Shown here piece after piece: positions 1 through 9,102 of a stretch of DNA of 64,000 bases (position 1 is its first letter; each line of letters begins with the position of its first letter). Under the pieces are notes generated by a model. That model was not told where the DNA came from and did no database searches. It saw nothing but the letters and a program-made list of their open reading frames with translations. Source of the DNA: Nocardia vinacea NBRC 16497 (GTDB lineage Bacteria; Actinomycetota; Actinomycetes; Mycobacteriales; Mycobacteriaceae); NCBI RefSeq assembly GCF_000308835.1, contig NZ_BAGN01000425.1, forward strand, positions 20,894 through 84,893, read 5' to 3'. A program made the position numbers and the translations under genes.

Positions 1-264
1 GGCGGCGCCGATCATGATGATCGCGACGCCGACCGCGGCGATCGGGGTGAGTACCGGGACGATTCCGGTGAGCGCTGGCAGCACGAGGCCGAGTCCGCCC
101 ACCACCTCGACCGCGCCGATCGCCTTCACCTGCTGGTCGGTGAAGCTTTCGACCCAGGACATTTTGGCGGCGAGTTTTTCGCGCGGCTGGGCGAGTTTCG
201 TGGCGCCGGCGGCCACCAAGACCACGGCCAACAGGCCCTGGAGGATCCAGAGGAAGACGTTCAT
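1..264 (-). CDS. DoxX-like small membrane protein (3' end cut by window)
   Basis: Reading the minus strand from the ATG at 264 gives a hydrophobic protein beginning MNVFLWILQGLLAVVLVAAG, followed by a TKLAQP-type segment and further hydrophobic helices rich in Gly, Val and Ile. This is the usual layout of DoxX/DoxX-like four-helix membrane proteins. An AGGAG ribosome site lies just upstream of the start. The stop codon is outside the window, so 88 codons are visible. It is divergent from a TetR regulator at 366, which probably controls it. The exact function of DoxX-like proteins is not settled. Confidence 0.75.
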   Translation of the reverse strand, partial: MNVFLWILQGLLAVVLVAAGATKLAQPREKLAAKMSWVESFTDQQVKAIGAVEVVGGLGLVLPALTGIVPVLTPIAAVGVAIIMIGAA

Positions 265-327
265 CGAGAACTCCTAGTCCAATCGCTCGACCGGAGGGCG
301 GTGAGCGGGCAAACGCGAACAGAATCA

Positions 328-349
328 AAAGCGGACTTTACCCCGCTTT
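328..349. promoter_or_regulatory. Palindrome between DoxX-like gene and TetR gene
   Basis: AAAGCGG and CCGCTTT form 7-bp inverted arms around an 8-bp centre, in the divergent gap and 16 bp before the likely TTG start of the TetR gene. Position and symmetry fit an autoregulatory TetR operator. This is inferred; binding is not shown. Confidence 0.4.
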
Positions 350-365
350 CATTCCCGGCGGTAAC

Positions 366-1001
366 TTGGAACTCGTGGAACCGACTGCGCTACACCTCGG
401 CCTGCCGCGTAACGAACGCGGCGATGCCGCACGTAATCGACGACATCTGCTGGATGTGGCGCGCCAATTGGTCGACGAACTCGGCGTCGAAAAAGTCACG
501 ATGGATGGATTGGCCGAACGTGCCGGACTCGGCAAGGGAACGGTATTCCGCCGATTCCGGACCAAGGCGGGCATCTTCCACGCCCTGATGGACGAGGACG
601 AAAAAGCCTTCCAGCAATCGGTACTGTCGGGCCCACCGCCACTGGGCCCCGGCGCCGACCCGATCCAGCGATTGATCGCCTACGGCCGAGCTCGCCTGGA
701 CTTCCTGTTCGACCATATCGCGATCGCCCGCGCATCCCTGGACGCCAACCAGCCGATCCCGGTCGGCGCGGCCACCATCTCCCAATTCCACGTCCGCATG
801 CTGCTGAACCAGGCGCGCGTGGACAGTCCGGACACCGATGTCCTCGCCATTCAGTTGACTGCGGCTTTGGAAGCCCCCGTCCTGCTCTACCTGCACGCCA
901 CGACCGCGGCCGATACCGCCCATGCGCGAAAGCAATTGGCTGATGGTTGGGAGCGACTGGTCGAACGGATCGTCACCCGAACCCGGTGGACGCCAGGGTG
1001 A
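366..1001 (+). CDS. TetR/AcrR family transcriptional regulator
   Basis: A 211-residue protein with an N-terminal helix-turn-helix (about residues 20-65). The recognition region reads MDGLAERAGLGKGTVFRRF, typical of TetR repressors, and is followed by a ligand-binding helical domain. The start is uncertain: TTG at 366 gives the longest product and GTG at 375 is an alternative. Neither has a strong ribosome site. It is divergent from the DoxX-like gene and a palindrome sits in the gap, so it probably represses that gene and itself. The inducer cannot be inferred. Confidence 0.85.
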   Translation: MELVEPTALHLGLPRNERGDAARNRRHLLDVARQLVDELGVEKVTMDGLAERAGLGKGTVFRRFRTKAGIFHALMDEDEKAFQQSVLSGPPPLGPGADPIQRLIAYGRARLDFLFDHIAIARASLDANQPIPVGAATISQFHVRMLLNQARVDSPDTDVLAIQLTAALEAPVLLYLHATTAADTAHARKQLADGWERLVERIVTRTRWTPG

Positions 1002-1311
1002 TTCGATAGCCGACTCGCTCGGAGAACCTCTCCGCGTTCCGGTAGACCGTTCGATCAGTTGCCGCGCGGATTCCGGCGATCCTTGATCCGAAGCGTCGAT
1101 TAAGGATACTCTAATTTCGCAGGTGGCGAGCCGCGCGGTGCTGACGCACTACGAAACCACTGCACCGCAGGTAATTCCGGTCGGACTTCGTCGCACCGGT
1201 GGCGAAACTACTGTCGCACGATATCGACTGCCGGGTCCAGGTGACCATGCTGGATCAAGGGTGCGGCAAAGCTGAACCGGGACAACGGAACCGAACAATC
1301 AGGAGCGAGCG
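1002..1311. other. Intergenic region, 310 bp
   Basis: No convincing coding sequence. A weak promoter-like pair, TTGATC at 1083 and GATACT at 1105 (16-bp spacing), could drive the acyl-CoA synthetase. AGGAG lies just before its ATG at 1312. No clear operator was seen. Confidence 0.4.
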
Positions 1312-2835
1312 ATGCGGCTCACAACACTGGCGGCGGAGCTGGCGGACAAGCCCGCGATCATCATGGGCGGTTCGGGTGCCGCACTCACCTACCGCGACCT
1401 CGAGGCCAGGTCCAACCGGATCGCGCGGATGTTCAGGGCGCGCGGTTTGCGCACCGGCGATCACATCGCCTTGCTGTTCGACAACACGATCGACATGTTC
1501 CCGATCGTGTTCGCCGCGCAGCGGTCGGGCCTGTTCTACACCCCGGTGAATTGGCATCTGTCCGAGTCCGAGGCGATCTACATCGTCGAGAATTGCGAAG
1601 CCCGCGTTCTGCTTTCCGCGCCGGCCCTGGAGGATTCGGCCGCGGCAATCGGCCGTGCGCTGCCCGGTCTCGAGCGGATCGTCACCGGCGACATATCCGG
1701 GGTGCGGAGCCTCGACAACGCGATCGCGGGCTGTCCCGTCGACCCGATCGAGGACGAGACCGAGGGCTACTACATGTTTTACTCGTCCGGCACGACCGGC
1801 CGCCCGAAGGGCGGCCTGCCCGAGATCTCCGGGCTGCCCTTCGGCGCGGGATTGCCGATCGACCACCGGATGGCCGCCGCCTTCGGCTTCGACCGGGACA
1901 CCGTCTATCTCAGTCCCGGCCCGCTCTATCACGCCGCGCCGCTCGCGTGGACTATCGGCACCATTCGCAATGGCGGAACAGCCGTGGTGATGGAGAAATT
2001 CGACGCCGAGCACGCACTGCGGTTGATCGAACGGCACGGCGTAACCCACGGCCAGTTCGTGCCGACCATGTTCGTGCGCATGCTCAAACTCCCCGAAACG
2101 GTGCGAGCGCGCTACGACGTATCCGGTCTGCGCGCGGTCGTGCACTCCGCTGCCCAATGCCCGGTCGAGGTGAAAGAGCGGATGATCGACTGGTTCGGTC
2201 CGAAGCTGGTGGAGTTCTACGGTGGCACCGAGGGCACCGGATTCTGCATGATCGACACCCCGACCTGGCTGACCCACAAGGGCTCGGTCGGCAAACCACT
2301 GCGCGGCATCCCGCACATCTGCGACGACGGCGGCAACGAACTGAAGCCTGGCGAGATCGGAACGATCTGGTTCAGCGACGCCGGGCAATTCTCCTACCAC
2401 CGCGACCCGGACAAGACGGCGAGCGCATACAACGACAAAGGCTGGAATACCCTCGGCGACCTCGGATACGTAGACGAGGAGGGCTACCTCTACCTTTCCG
2501 GCCGCCGCACAGACCTGATCCTCTCCGGCGGCGTCAACATCTACCCCCGAGAAATCGAAGACGTACTGACCCTGCACCCCGCAGTCGACGACGTAGCCGT
2601 AATCGGCATCCCCGACACCGAATTCGGCCAACGCGTCCACGCCGTCGTCCAACCCGCCGCCCCAGCCACCCCGGGCCCGGACCTCGCCGCAGCCCTGATC
2701 GCCTACTGCCGCGAACATCTCGGCCACTACAAATGCCCGAAATCGGTCTCGTTCGAACTCGTCCCCCGCCTCCCCAGCGGCAAGATCCTGCGCCGCGAAC
2801 TGATGAAGGCGTATGAGAAGGGGGCGAAGTCCTAG
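1312..2835 (+). CDS. Acyl-CoA synthetase (AMP-forming, FadD-type)
   Basis: A 507-residue ANL-superfamily ligase that would activate a carboxylic acid to its CoA thioester through an acyl-AMP. The P-loop YYMFYSSGTTGRPKGG is near residue 150. The YGGTEGTG substrate/adenine motif, the GDLGYVDEEGYLYLSGRRTD hinge and the C-terminal PSGKILRR with the catalytic lysine are all present, so the enzyme looks complete. AGGAG sits about 8 bp before the ATG. It points toward the convergent thiolase operon and probably feeds the same beta-oxidation scheme. Substrate is unknown. Confidence 0.9.
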   Translation: MRLTTLAAELADKPAIIMGGSGAALTYRDLEARSNRIARMFRARGLRTGDHIALLFDNTIDMFPIVFAAQRSGLFYTPVNWHLSESEAIYIVENCEARVLLSAPALEDSAAAIGRALPGLERIVTGDISGVRSLDNAIAGCPVDPIEDETEGYYMFYSSGTTGRPKGGLPEISGLPFGAGLPIDHRMAAAFGFDRDTVYLSPGPLYHAAPLAWTIGTIRNGGTAVVMEKFDAEHALRLIERHGVTHGQFVPTMFVRMLKLPETVRARYDVSGLRAVVHSAAQCPVEVKERMIDWFGPKLVEFYGGTEGTGFCMIDTPTWLTHKGSVGKPLRGIPHICDDGGNELKPGEIGTIWFSDAGQFSYHRDPDKTASAYNDKGWNTLGDLGYVDEEGYLYLSGRRTDLILSGGVNIYPREIEDVLTLHPAVDDVAVIGIPDTEFGQRVHAVVQPAAPATPGPDLAAALIAYCREHLGHYKCPKSVSFELVPRLPSGKILRRELMKAYEKGAKS

Positions 2836-2987
2836 CCTCGGCGCTGGTCGTACATCGCCCGAAACCCTTACGCGCGTTGGGCGATCCGGGCACCGTCATT
2901 GCCGGTCGATGGCATGTGAACCTCTGACAGCAACGACGCTCGAGCGGAGGTGACCAACGACGGTGCTGACGGCCGCCAATTCGTCGA

Positions 2988-4643
2988 CTATGCCCGTTTC
3001 AGCAGCATCGCCCCGGAAGGGACACCGCCTCCTGCGGTTACCACCGCAACTCGCGCGTCATCGACCTGACGGCCATGGGCGGCGCCGCGCAGTTGCAGCA
3101 TTGCCTCGCGGACGAACCCGTAGCCATGGAGGCGGCCGGCCGAGAGTTGTCCGCCGTGGGGGTTGAGGGGGAGGGGGCCGTCGAGGGCGATGGTTTTGCC
3201 GCCCGCGATGAAATCGGTTGCCTCGCCGGGGCCGCAGAAGCCGAGACCCTCGATCCAGGACAGGGCGTTGAAGGTGAAGCCGTCGTAGAGGAGGGCGACG
3301 TCTACGTCGGCGGGGGTGAGGTCGGTGCGGGTCCAGAGGTGGGCCGACGGGCCGCGGGACTGCGGGGTGTGGGTCAGGGTGTCCTGGTCCCAGCTGAGCC
3401 GCTCCAGGATCGCGGTGCCGACGGCCTCGACCAGCACTGGTGGGTGCGGGCGGTCATCGGTGGTCTCGATGGCCGAGACCACCACCGCGATGGCGCCGTC
3501 GCACGGGATATCGCAGTCGTAGAGACCGAAGGGGGTGGTCACCATGCGGGCATCGAAGTAGTCGTCGATGGTCAGCGGGTCGCGGTAGAGGGCCTCCGGG
3601 TTGCGCACCGCGCCCGCGCGTGCGGTGACCGCGATGGCACCGAGCGCTTCGCGCCCGACGCCGTAGCGGTGCAGGTAGTGCGAGGCGTTGCAGCCGATCC
3701 ACTGGGCAGCCGACATGGCACCGAAGGGCGCTCGAAACTCCATCATTCCGCTCGCACGGCCACCGTCTGGATGCCACTCACCAGACCGCAGCAGCGCGCT
3801 GTGCGACGCCTCCCAGACCGTGCGGAAGCACAGCACATGCCGACACAGCCCGGCCGCGACCGCGAGCATGGCGGCGGTGATCGAGCCGATCTGCCCCGGT
3901 ACCTCGCGCGCACCGTTGACCCAGGTCGGAGTCAGCTGCAGCGCCTCGGTGAGGGCCGTGATGCCGCCTTCGCTCATACCGCCGGGGACCGCTCCCGGAT
4001 AGGTGGACAGCCCGTCGATCTCGCTCAGGTCGAGTCCGGCGTCCGCCACCGCGGCCAGGCAGGCGTCGACGGTCAGTGAGATCGGGTCGACCATGAGTCG
4101 TCGGCCCACTTGCGACTGCCCGACCCCGGTGAGTGCGACCTTGTCCTCGTACTTGCGTGGGGAAGCCATGGGCCGCAGCGCATTTCGGACCTCGCGCGGC
4201 TCGGGTAACGGCCCCGGCCCTTCGGCCGCTTCGGTTTCTGCGTCCGGTTCGAACAGGGGAAGGTACAGATCATCGACCTGTTCGAAACGCGCCCGCACCC
4301 GCATTCCGATGTGCACTTCGTCCGGCTCGCAACCGACGATATTGGTGGTCAGCCGCGCCCGATCGTCCTCGGCGAGCGCGACCACCGCTACTACGTACGG
4401 CGGCGGGAACTTCGGCAACCACGTCTGGTGGTTCACGCTGAACCCGACGACCACCGCCTTCCCGGAGGTCGGCGCGAGCGACACCGCCCGCCCGCGACAG
4501 GACGGGCACACCGGCATCGGTGGATGGAAGAACCGCCCGCAGTCGGCGCAGTGCGAAATCCTGAGGACGCCGTCGGCACCGGATCGCCAGAACTCGGCGC
4601 TCGCGAGTGTCGGTTGCGGTAGCGGGCGATCCGGGGCGGACAT
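2988..4643 (-). CDS. DUF35 (rubredoxin-like zinc ribbon/OB-fold) fused to SCP-x/Ltp2-type thiolase-fold protein
   Basis: 551 residues. The N-terminal ~130 residues are a DUF35 domain with a zinc ribbon CADCGRFFHPPMPVCPSC followed by an OB-fold. The remaining ~400 residues are a thiolase-fold lipid-transfer protein (GVGQSQVGRR start, YDGFTFNAL, NPHGGQLSAGRLHG). In steroid side-chain degradation the aldolase Ltp2 works with a separate DUF35 domain supplied by ChsH2; here both parts are on one chain. Retro-aldol cleavage of a beta-hydroxyacyl-CoA is therefore a likely job, by inference. It is the last gene of a leftward operon, 20 bp after the thiolase. Confidence 0.85.
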   Translation of the reverse strand: MSAPDRPLPQPTLASAEFWRSGADGVLRISHCADCGRFFHPPMPVCPSCRGRAVSLAPTSGKAVVVGFSVNHQTWLPKFPPPYVVAVVALAEDDRARLTTNIVGCEPDEVHIGMRVRARFEQVDDLYLPLFEPDAETEAAEGPGPLPEPREVRNALRPMASPRKYEDKVALTGVGQSQVGRRLMVDPISLTVDACLAAVADAGLDLSEIDGLSTYPGAVPGGMSEGGITALTEALQLTPTWVNGAREVPGQIGSITAAMLAVAAGLCRHVLCFRTVWEASHSALLRSGEWHPDGGRASGMMEFRAPFGAMSAAQWIGCNASHYLHRYGVGREALGAIAVTARAGAVRNPEALYRDPLTIDDYFDARMVTTPFGLYDCDIPCDGAIAVVVSAIETTDDRPHPPVLVEAVGTAILERLSWDQDTLTHTPQSRGPSAHLWTRTDLTPADVDVALLYDGFTFNALSWIEGLGFCGPGEATDFIAGGKTIALDGPLPLNPHGGQLSAGRLHGYGFVREAMLQLRGAAHGRQVDDARVAVVTAGGGVPSGAMLLKRA

Positions 4644-4663
4644 GATGTGGGATACCTCGAATT

Positions 4664-5809
4664 TCAGCGGAGCAGTTCGATAATGGTCGCGTTGGCGGTG
4701 CCGCCGCCCTCGCACATGGTCTGCAGTCCGTACTGCAGGTTCTCGCGCCGCAGCTGCGCGAGCAGCCGCGTCATCAGGATGGCACCCGAGCCACCGAGCG
4801 GGTGGCCGACACCGATCGCACCGCCGAGCGGGTTGAGCCGTTTGGCGTCGGCACCGGTTTCGGCGAGCCAGGCCAGCGGCACCGGCGCGAACGCCTCGTT
4901 GACCTCGAACGCACCGATATCGTCGATGGACAGTCCGGCCTTGCGCAGCACCTTCTCCGTCGCCGGGATCGGCCCGGTCAGCATCAGGATCGGGTCCGCG
5001 CCGCTCACCGCACCGGAGTGATAGCGCGCGATCGGTGTCAGACCGAGTTCGCGTGCCCGTTCGGTGGTCGTAATGAGCAGTGCGGCCGCACCGTCGGCGA
5101 TCTGGGACGAATTGCCCGCGTGGATCGCGCCGTCGGGTTTGAACGACGGTTTCAGCCCGGCCAGCTTCTCTGCGGTGGTGCCACGGCGCAGTCCTTCGTC
5201 CACGGTGAACTTGGTCCCGTCGACCTCGATCGGCACGATGTGGTCGTCGAAGACGCCTTCGTCGATCGCCGCGGCCGCCTTGGCGTGCGAGCTCGCCGCG
5301 AACTCGTCGAGCTGGGTGCGGGTGAAGCCCCACCGTTCGACCATCAACTCGGCGCTGATGCCCTGGTTGAAGTCGAAGTTGTCATAGCGGGCCAGCACGG
5401 CGGGTCCGTACGGCTGCCCTGTGGTCCGGTGCGACCCGAGCGGAACGCGGGTCATCGTTTCCACACCACCGGCGACCACCAGGTCGTATTGCCCGGCCAT
5501 GACGGCGTGCGCCGCGGAGTCGACGGCCTGCTGGCTGGAGCCGCAGGCGCGGTTGATCGTCACTCCGGGCACATGTTCCGGCCATCCGGCCGCGAGAACC
5601 GCGAACCGGCCGATATTGCTCGACTGGTCGCCGATCTGAGTGACACAGCCCCAGACCACATCGTCCACGGTGGCGGGATCGATCCCGTTGCGCTCCACCA
5701 GCGCATTGAGCACCTTCGCGGACAGATCGGCCGCGTGTACCGGCCCGAGCGTGCCGTTGCGCTTACCGATCGGGGTGCGGACCGCATCAACGATGACGGC
5801 GTCTCTCAT
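4664..5809 (-). CDS. Acetyl-CoA C-acyltransferase (thiolase)
   Basis: A 381-residue thiolase starting MRDAVIVDAVRTPIGKRNG. The nucleophilic cysteine is in NRACGSSQQAVDSA, a catalytic His lies in the VNEAFAPV region, and the C-terminal signature is NPLGGAIGVGHPLGGSG. The usual second cysteine motif (CxG) is replaced by MCEGGGTANA, which retains a cysteine. Start ATG at 5809 is preceded by AGGAGG. It lies in a leftward operon with a crotonase, a racemase-like protein and the aldolase-like fusion, and would release acetyl- or propionyl-CoA in beta-oxidation. Confidence 0.92.
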   Translation of the reverse strand: MRDAVIVDAVRTPIGKRNGTLGPVHAADLSAKVLNALVERNGIDPATVDDVVWGCVTQIGDQSSNIGRFAVLAAGWPEHVPGVTINRACGSSQQAVDSAAHAVMAGQYDLVVAGGVETMTRVPLGSHRTTGQPYGPAVLARYDNFDFNQGISAELMVERWGFTRTQLDEFAASSHAKAAAAIDEGVFDDHIVPIEVDGTKFTVDEGLRRGTTAEKLAGLKPSFKPDGAIHAGNSSQIADGAAALLITTTERARELGLTPIARYHSGAVSGADPILMLTGPIPATEKVLRKAGLSIDDIGAFEVNEAFAPVPLAWLAETGADAKRLNPLGGAIGVGHPLGGSGAILMTRLLAQLRRENLQYGLQTMCEGGGTANATIIELLR

Positions 5810-5819
5810 ATGGACCTCC

Positions 5820-7016
5820 TCAGTCCTGCGGGTCGGCACGGTGGCGACCCGGTCTGGTGTTGGTTGCCTCTTGGCTCGCCTGCCTGGCGGCACCGCTGTG
5901 CACGAGTTCGTCGCCGCTGCCGATACCCCAATCCTGGAATACCGCGCGGGTGTCGGCGCCGATGGCCGGCGCGGTCGCGCCGAGTCGCGCCGGGGTGGCC
6001 GAAAACCGCGGTGCCGCAGCGGGTTGGACCACACCGTCTCGGGTGACAACACTGCCGCGTGCGGCCAGATGCGGATGGGCTGCCGCCTCGGTGAGGCCGA
6101 GGATAGGAGCGACGCAGGCGTCGGTCCCTTCGAACAACTGAGCCCATTCGTCGCGGGTGCGCTCGGCGAATCGTTCGGCCAACATAATTCGCAGCTTCGG
6201 CCAGGTCGATCGGTCGTGCTGTTGTTCCGGGTCGATGTCGAGGTCGAGCAGCTCGATCAGCTGCCGGTAGAACTTTGCCTCCAGCGCACCGACCGCCATG
6301 TGCCGACCGTCTTTGGTCTCGTAGACGGAATAGAACGGCCAACCGCCGTCCAATTGATTGACCCCACGCTCGTCGGTCCACGCACCACGCGCGAGTTTGG
6401 CGAAGGTGCTCGCGAGCAGATGCGCGGTGCCGTCCACGATGGCCGCGTCGACTACCTGGCCGCGGCCGGTCCGCTCGACGGCGTACAGCGCGGCAAGCAC
6501 CCCGATCACCAGATAGCAACCGCCGCCTCCGAAATCGCCGACCAGATTGAGTGGGATCTGCGGTGGTCCGCCCGCGGACCCGATCGCACTCAGCGCCCCC
6601 GTGAGGGCGATATAACCGATATCGTGCCCGGCCGCGGCGGCCAGCGGGCCGTCCTGACCCCAACCGGTCATCCGGCCGTACACCAGCCGGGGGTTGCGAG
6701 CCAGGCATTCGTGCGGCCCGATACCGAGACGTTCGGTGACGCCGGGACGAAATCCTTCGATCAATACGTCGGCACGCTCGATCAGGTCGAGCAGTGCGGC
6801 CGGACCCGACGGGTGCTTGAGATCGAGCACCACCGACCGCTTCCCGCGATCGGTCACATTGGTCGGGCCGCTCGCGTCCGGCTCATCGGCGCGTTCCGGC
6901 CGATCCACCCGGACGACCTCGGCCCCGAGATCGGCGAGGAACATCCCGGCGAAGGGACCGGGGCCGATGCCGCCGAGCTCGACGACCCGGCAGCCCGCCA
7001 GCGGTCCGCCGGACAT
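5820..7016 (-). CDS. CaiB/BaiF family CoA transferase, alpha-methylacyl-CoA racemase-like
   Basis: 398 residues beginning MSGGPLAGCRVVELGGIGPG. The GHDIGYIALTGAL and GDFGGGGCYL segments match alpha-methylacyl-CoA racemases (GHDINY and the glycine-rich turn) better than formyl-CoA transferases. The family's catalytic His/Asp pair can be placed at GHD and VVDAAIVDG. Such racemases convert (2R)- to (2S)-methylacyl-CoA so that an acyl-CoA dehydrogenase can act, which suggests a methyl-branched substrate. Its ATG overlaps the upstream crotonase TGA by one base, so the two are translationally coupled. Confidence 0.88.
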   Translation of the reverse strand: MSGGPLAGCRVVELGGIGPGPFAGMFLADLGAEVVRVDRPERADEPDASGPTNVTDRGKRSVVLDLKHPSGPAALLDLIERADVLIEGFRPGVTERLGIGPHECLARNPRLVYGRMTGWGQDGPLAAAAGHDIGYIALTGALSAIGSAGGPPQIPLNLVGDFGGGGCYLVIGVLAALYAVERTGRGQVVDAAIVDGTAHLLASTFAKLARGAWTDERGVNQLDGGWPFYSVYETKDGRHMAVGALEAKFYRQLIELLDLDIDPEQQHDRSTWPKLRIMLAERFAERTRDEWAQLFEGTDACVAPILGLTEAAAHPHLAARGSVVTRDGVVQPAAAPRFSATPARLGATAPAIGADTRAVFQDWGIGSGDELVHSGAARQASQEATNTRPGRHRADPQD

Positions 7017-7780
7017 CAGCGACCTTTCCAGATCGGTGCCCTCTTTTCCGCAAAGGCGGTGGCACCTTCGACGGCGTCGGCGGAGGAGAACACCGGCTGT
7101 GCGATGTCGACCTGCTTGGCCCAGCCCTCCTCCAGGGTCCAGTCGGCACTGGAACGGGCGATCTCTTTGGTCGCCGCGACGGCCAAAGGTCCGTTCGCCG
7201 TAATCGTTTCGGCGAGCGCCAATGCGCCCTCGAGCGCGCCGCCGTCCTCGGTGAGCCGGTTGACCAGGCCGACCTCGGCCGCCCGCTCGGCGCTGATCGG
7301 ATCACCGGTCAGCAGCAACTCCAATGCGATCGCGAACGGCACCCGCCGCGGCAGCAGCAGCGCGGCACCGCCACGCGCGACCAGCGACCGCTTCACCTCG
7401 GGCACCCCGACGCGCGCGGTGCGGGCCGCGACCACGAGATCGCAGGCCAGCAGCAGTTCGAAGCCGCCGGCGACGGCCCAACCCTCGACCGCGGCGATCA
7501 GCGGTTTGCGCGGCGGCGTCATCGTGATCCCGCACAGGCCGCGGCCCTCGATCGCGGGACTCTCACCGCGCAGCCACGCCTTCAAATCCATACCGGACGA
7601 GAATGTCCCCCCGGCGCCGGTGAGCACGCCCGCCCATAACTCGTCCGACTGGTCGAGCTCGTCGACCGCGGCGGCCACCCCGGCCGCGACGCCGGCATTG
7701 AGCGCGTTCTTCGCCGTCGGGCGATTGATCGTTATGACCTGGACCGCGCCACGGCGCTCCACAAGCACTTCGTCCGACAC
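7016..7780 (-). CDS. Crotonase-fold enoyl-CoA hydratase/isomerase family protein
   Basis: 254 residues with INRPTAKNALN, the oxyanion-hole segment SSGMDLKAWLRG, and AAVEGWAVAGGFELLLACD. The usual catalytic region is PEVKRSLVARGGAALLLPR rather than the canonical PGAGGTQRL, so hydratase chemistry is likely but the second catalytic glutamate is not evident. It is the first gene of the leftward operon 7780-2988, expressed from the divergent promoter region shared with the acyl-CoA dehydrogenase at 7944. Confidence 0.88.
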   Translation of the reverse strand: MSDEVLVERRGAVQVITINRPTAKNALNAGVAAGVAAAVDELDQSDELWAGVLTGAGGTFSSGMDLKAWLRGESPAIEGRGLCGITMTPPRKPLIAAVEGWAVAGGFELLLACDLVVAARTARVGVPEVKRSLVARGGAALLLPRRVPFAIALELLLTGDPISAERAAEVGLVNRLTEDGGALEGALALAETITANGPLAVAATKEIARSSADWTLEEGWAKQVDIAQPVFSSADAVEGATAFAEKRAPIWKGR

Positions 7781-7838
7781 ATCTTCTCCTTCGCACTGGC
7801 CGTCGATCGGCGCCGCTCTCGGGCCGTTCGATTCAGAA

Positions 7839-7888
7839 CAGTATACTTAATTTGGCTAATTTTCCGAATGAATGCGTATACTGAATTC
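7839..7888. promoter_or_regulatory. Divergent operator region with repeated GTATACTkAATT
   Basis: Two direct copies, GTATACTTAATT at 7841 and GTATACTGAATT at 7876, sit in the only gap between two oppositely transcribed beta-oxidation operons. The AT-rich elements share GTATAC with sites at about 23.77, 25.9 and 26.7 kb. Probably a repressor binding site overlapping the divergent promoters. Confidence 0.45.
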
Positions 7889-7943
7889 GTCGCGGCGGCC
7901 CTTGGCGGCTATGGCGACGCGCTCGCTACGAGGAGGTAACCGG

Positions 7944-9092
7944 ATGCGCCGGACGCTGTTCACCCAGGACCATGAGGACTTCCGTCTTCTGGTCCGCGAC
8001 TACCTCGCCCGCGAGGTGGTCCCGGAGTACGAGCAGTGGCGCGACGCGGGCCTGGTGCCCCGTGAACTGTTCACCTCGCTGGGCAAACTCGGCATCATCG
8101 GCACCGCCATTGCGGAGGAATACGGCGGCGGGGGTCAGGACGACTACCGCTACAACGTGGTGCTCCAGGAGGAGTGCGCGCGGGCGGGCGTGACGCTCGG
8201 TGGCCTGCGCACCCACCTCGACATCGTCGTCCCGTACTTCCTGGGCTTGGCCGACGACGCCCAGCGGTCCCGCTGGTTCCCCGGACTGGCCTCGGGGGAG
8301 CTCTACACCGCGATCGCCATGAGCGAACCGGGTACCGGTTCGGATCTGGCGGGTGTCGCGACCAAGGCGGTTCGCGACGGCGACCACTACGTACTCAACG
8401 GAGCCAAGACCTTCATCACCGGTGGCTACCACGCCGACCTGGTCATCGTCGTCGCACGGACCAGCACCGATCCGGACAATCGCCGCGCAGGCCTTTCCCT
8501 GCTGGTGGTGCAGAAGGGTATGCCGGGCTTCACCGTCGGACGCAAACTCGACAAACTCGGTCTCACCGTGCAGGACACCGTCGAGCTGTCCTTCGCCGAT
8601 GTGCGCGTCCCCGTCGCCAATCTGCTCGGCGCGGAAGGTGAGGCATTCTCCTACCTCGGCCGCAATCTGGCGCAGGAGCGGCTGGCCATCTCGGTCGGCG
8701 CGGTCGCGCAGGCCAGGGCCGCGCTCGAGATGACCATCACCTACGTCCGGGACCGGACCGTATTCGGTAAACCGGTCGCGCACTTCCAGAACACCAAATT
8801 CGAACTCGCGGCCATCGCCGCCGAGGTCGAGGCCGCCCAGACCATGCTCGACGCGGCCATCACGGCATTGGTCGCCGGCGAGTTGAGTCCCGTCGACGCG
8901 GCCAAGACCAAGCTGTTCTGCACCGAGATGCAGGGCCGTGTGGTCGACCGCTGCCTGCAATTGCACGGCGGCTACGGCTACATCCTCGAATCTCCGATCG
9001 CCCGGCTCTACGCCGACGCGCGGGTGAGCCGCATCTACGGCGGCACCAGCGAGGTCATGAAGACCATCATCAGTAAATCCCTTGGCTTATAA
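7944..9092 (+). CDS. Acyl-CoA dehydrogenase (LCAD-like FadE)
   Basis: 382 residues; ATG at 7944 follows AGGAGG by 7 bp. FAD/substrate signatures AIAMSEPGTGSDLAGV and the C-terminal LHGGYGYILESPIARLYADAR are present. The terminal motif is IYGGTSEVMK, with glycine where medium-chain enzymes carry the catalytic Glu. The alternative glutamate used by long-chain and isovaleryl-type enzymes can be placed in NLAQERL. It would oxidise an acyl-CoA to the 2-enoyl-CoA. First gene of a four-gene rightward operon (7944-12098), divergent from the crotonase-thiolase operon. Confidence 0.92.
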   Translation: MRRTLFTQDHEDFRLLVRDYLAREVVPEYEQWRDAGLVPRELFTSLGKLGIIGTAIAEEYGGGGQDDYRYNVVLQEECARAGVTLGGLRTHLDIVVPYFLGLADDAQRSRWFPGLASGELYTAIAMSEPGTGSDLAGVATKAVRDGDHYVLNGAKTFITGGYHADLVIVVARTSTDPDNRRAGLSLLVVQKGMPGFTVGRKLDKLGLTVQDTVELSFADVRVPVANLLGAEGEAFSYLGRNLAQERLAISVGAVAQARAALEMTITYVRDRTVFGKPVAHFQNTKFELAAIAAEVEAAQTMLDAAITALVAGELSPVDAAKTKLFCTEMQGRVVDRCLQLHGGYGYILESPIARLYADARVSRIYGGTSEVMKTIISKSLGL

Positions 9093-9102
9093 GGAGTTTG
9101 GT

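Noticed and set aside
1083..1110. TTGATC-N16-GATACT promoter-like pair before the acyl-CoA synthetase
   Set aside because: Too far from consensus to list as a separate promoter; mentioned only under the intergenic region.
1255..2727. 490-codon minus-strand frame opposite the first acyl-CoA synthetase
   Set aside because: No motif, and the plus frame carries all ligase motifs.
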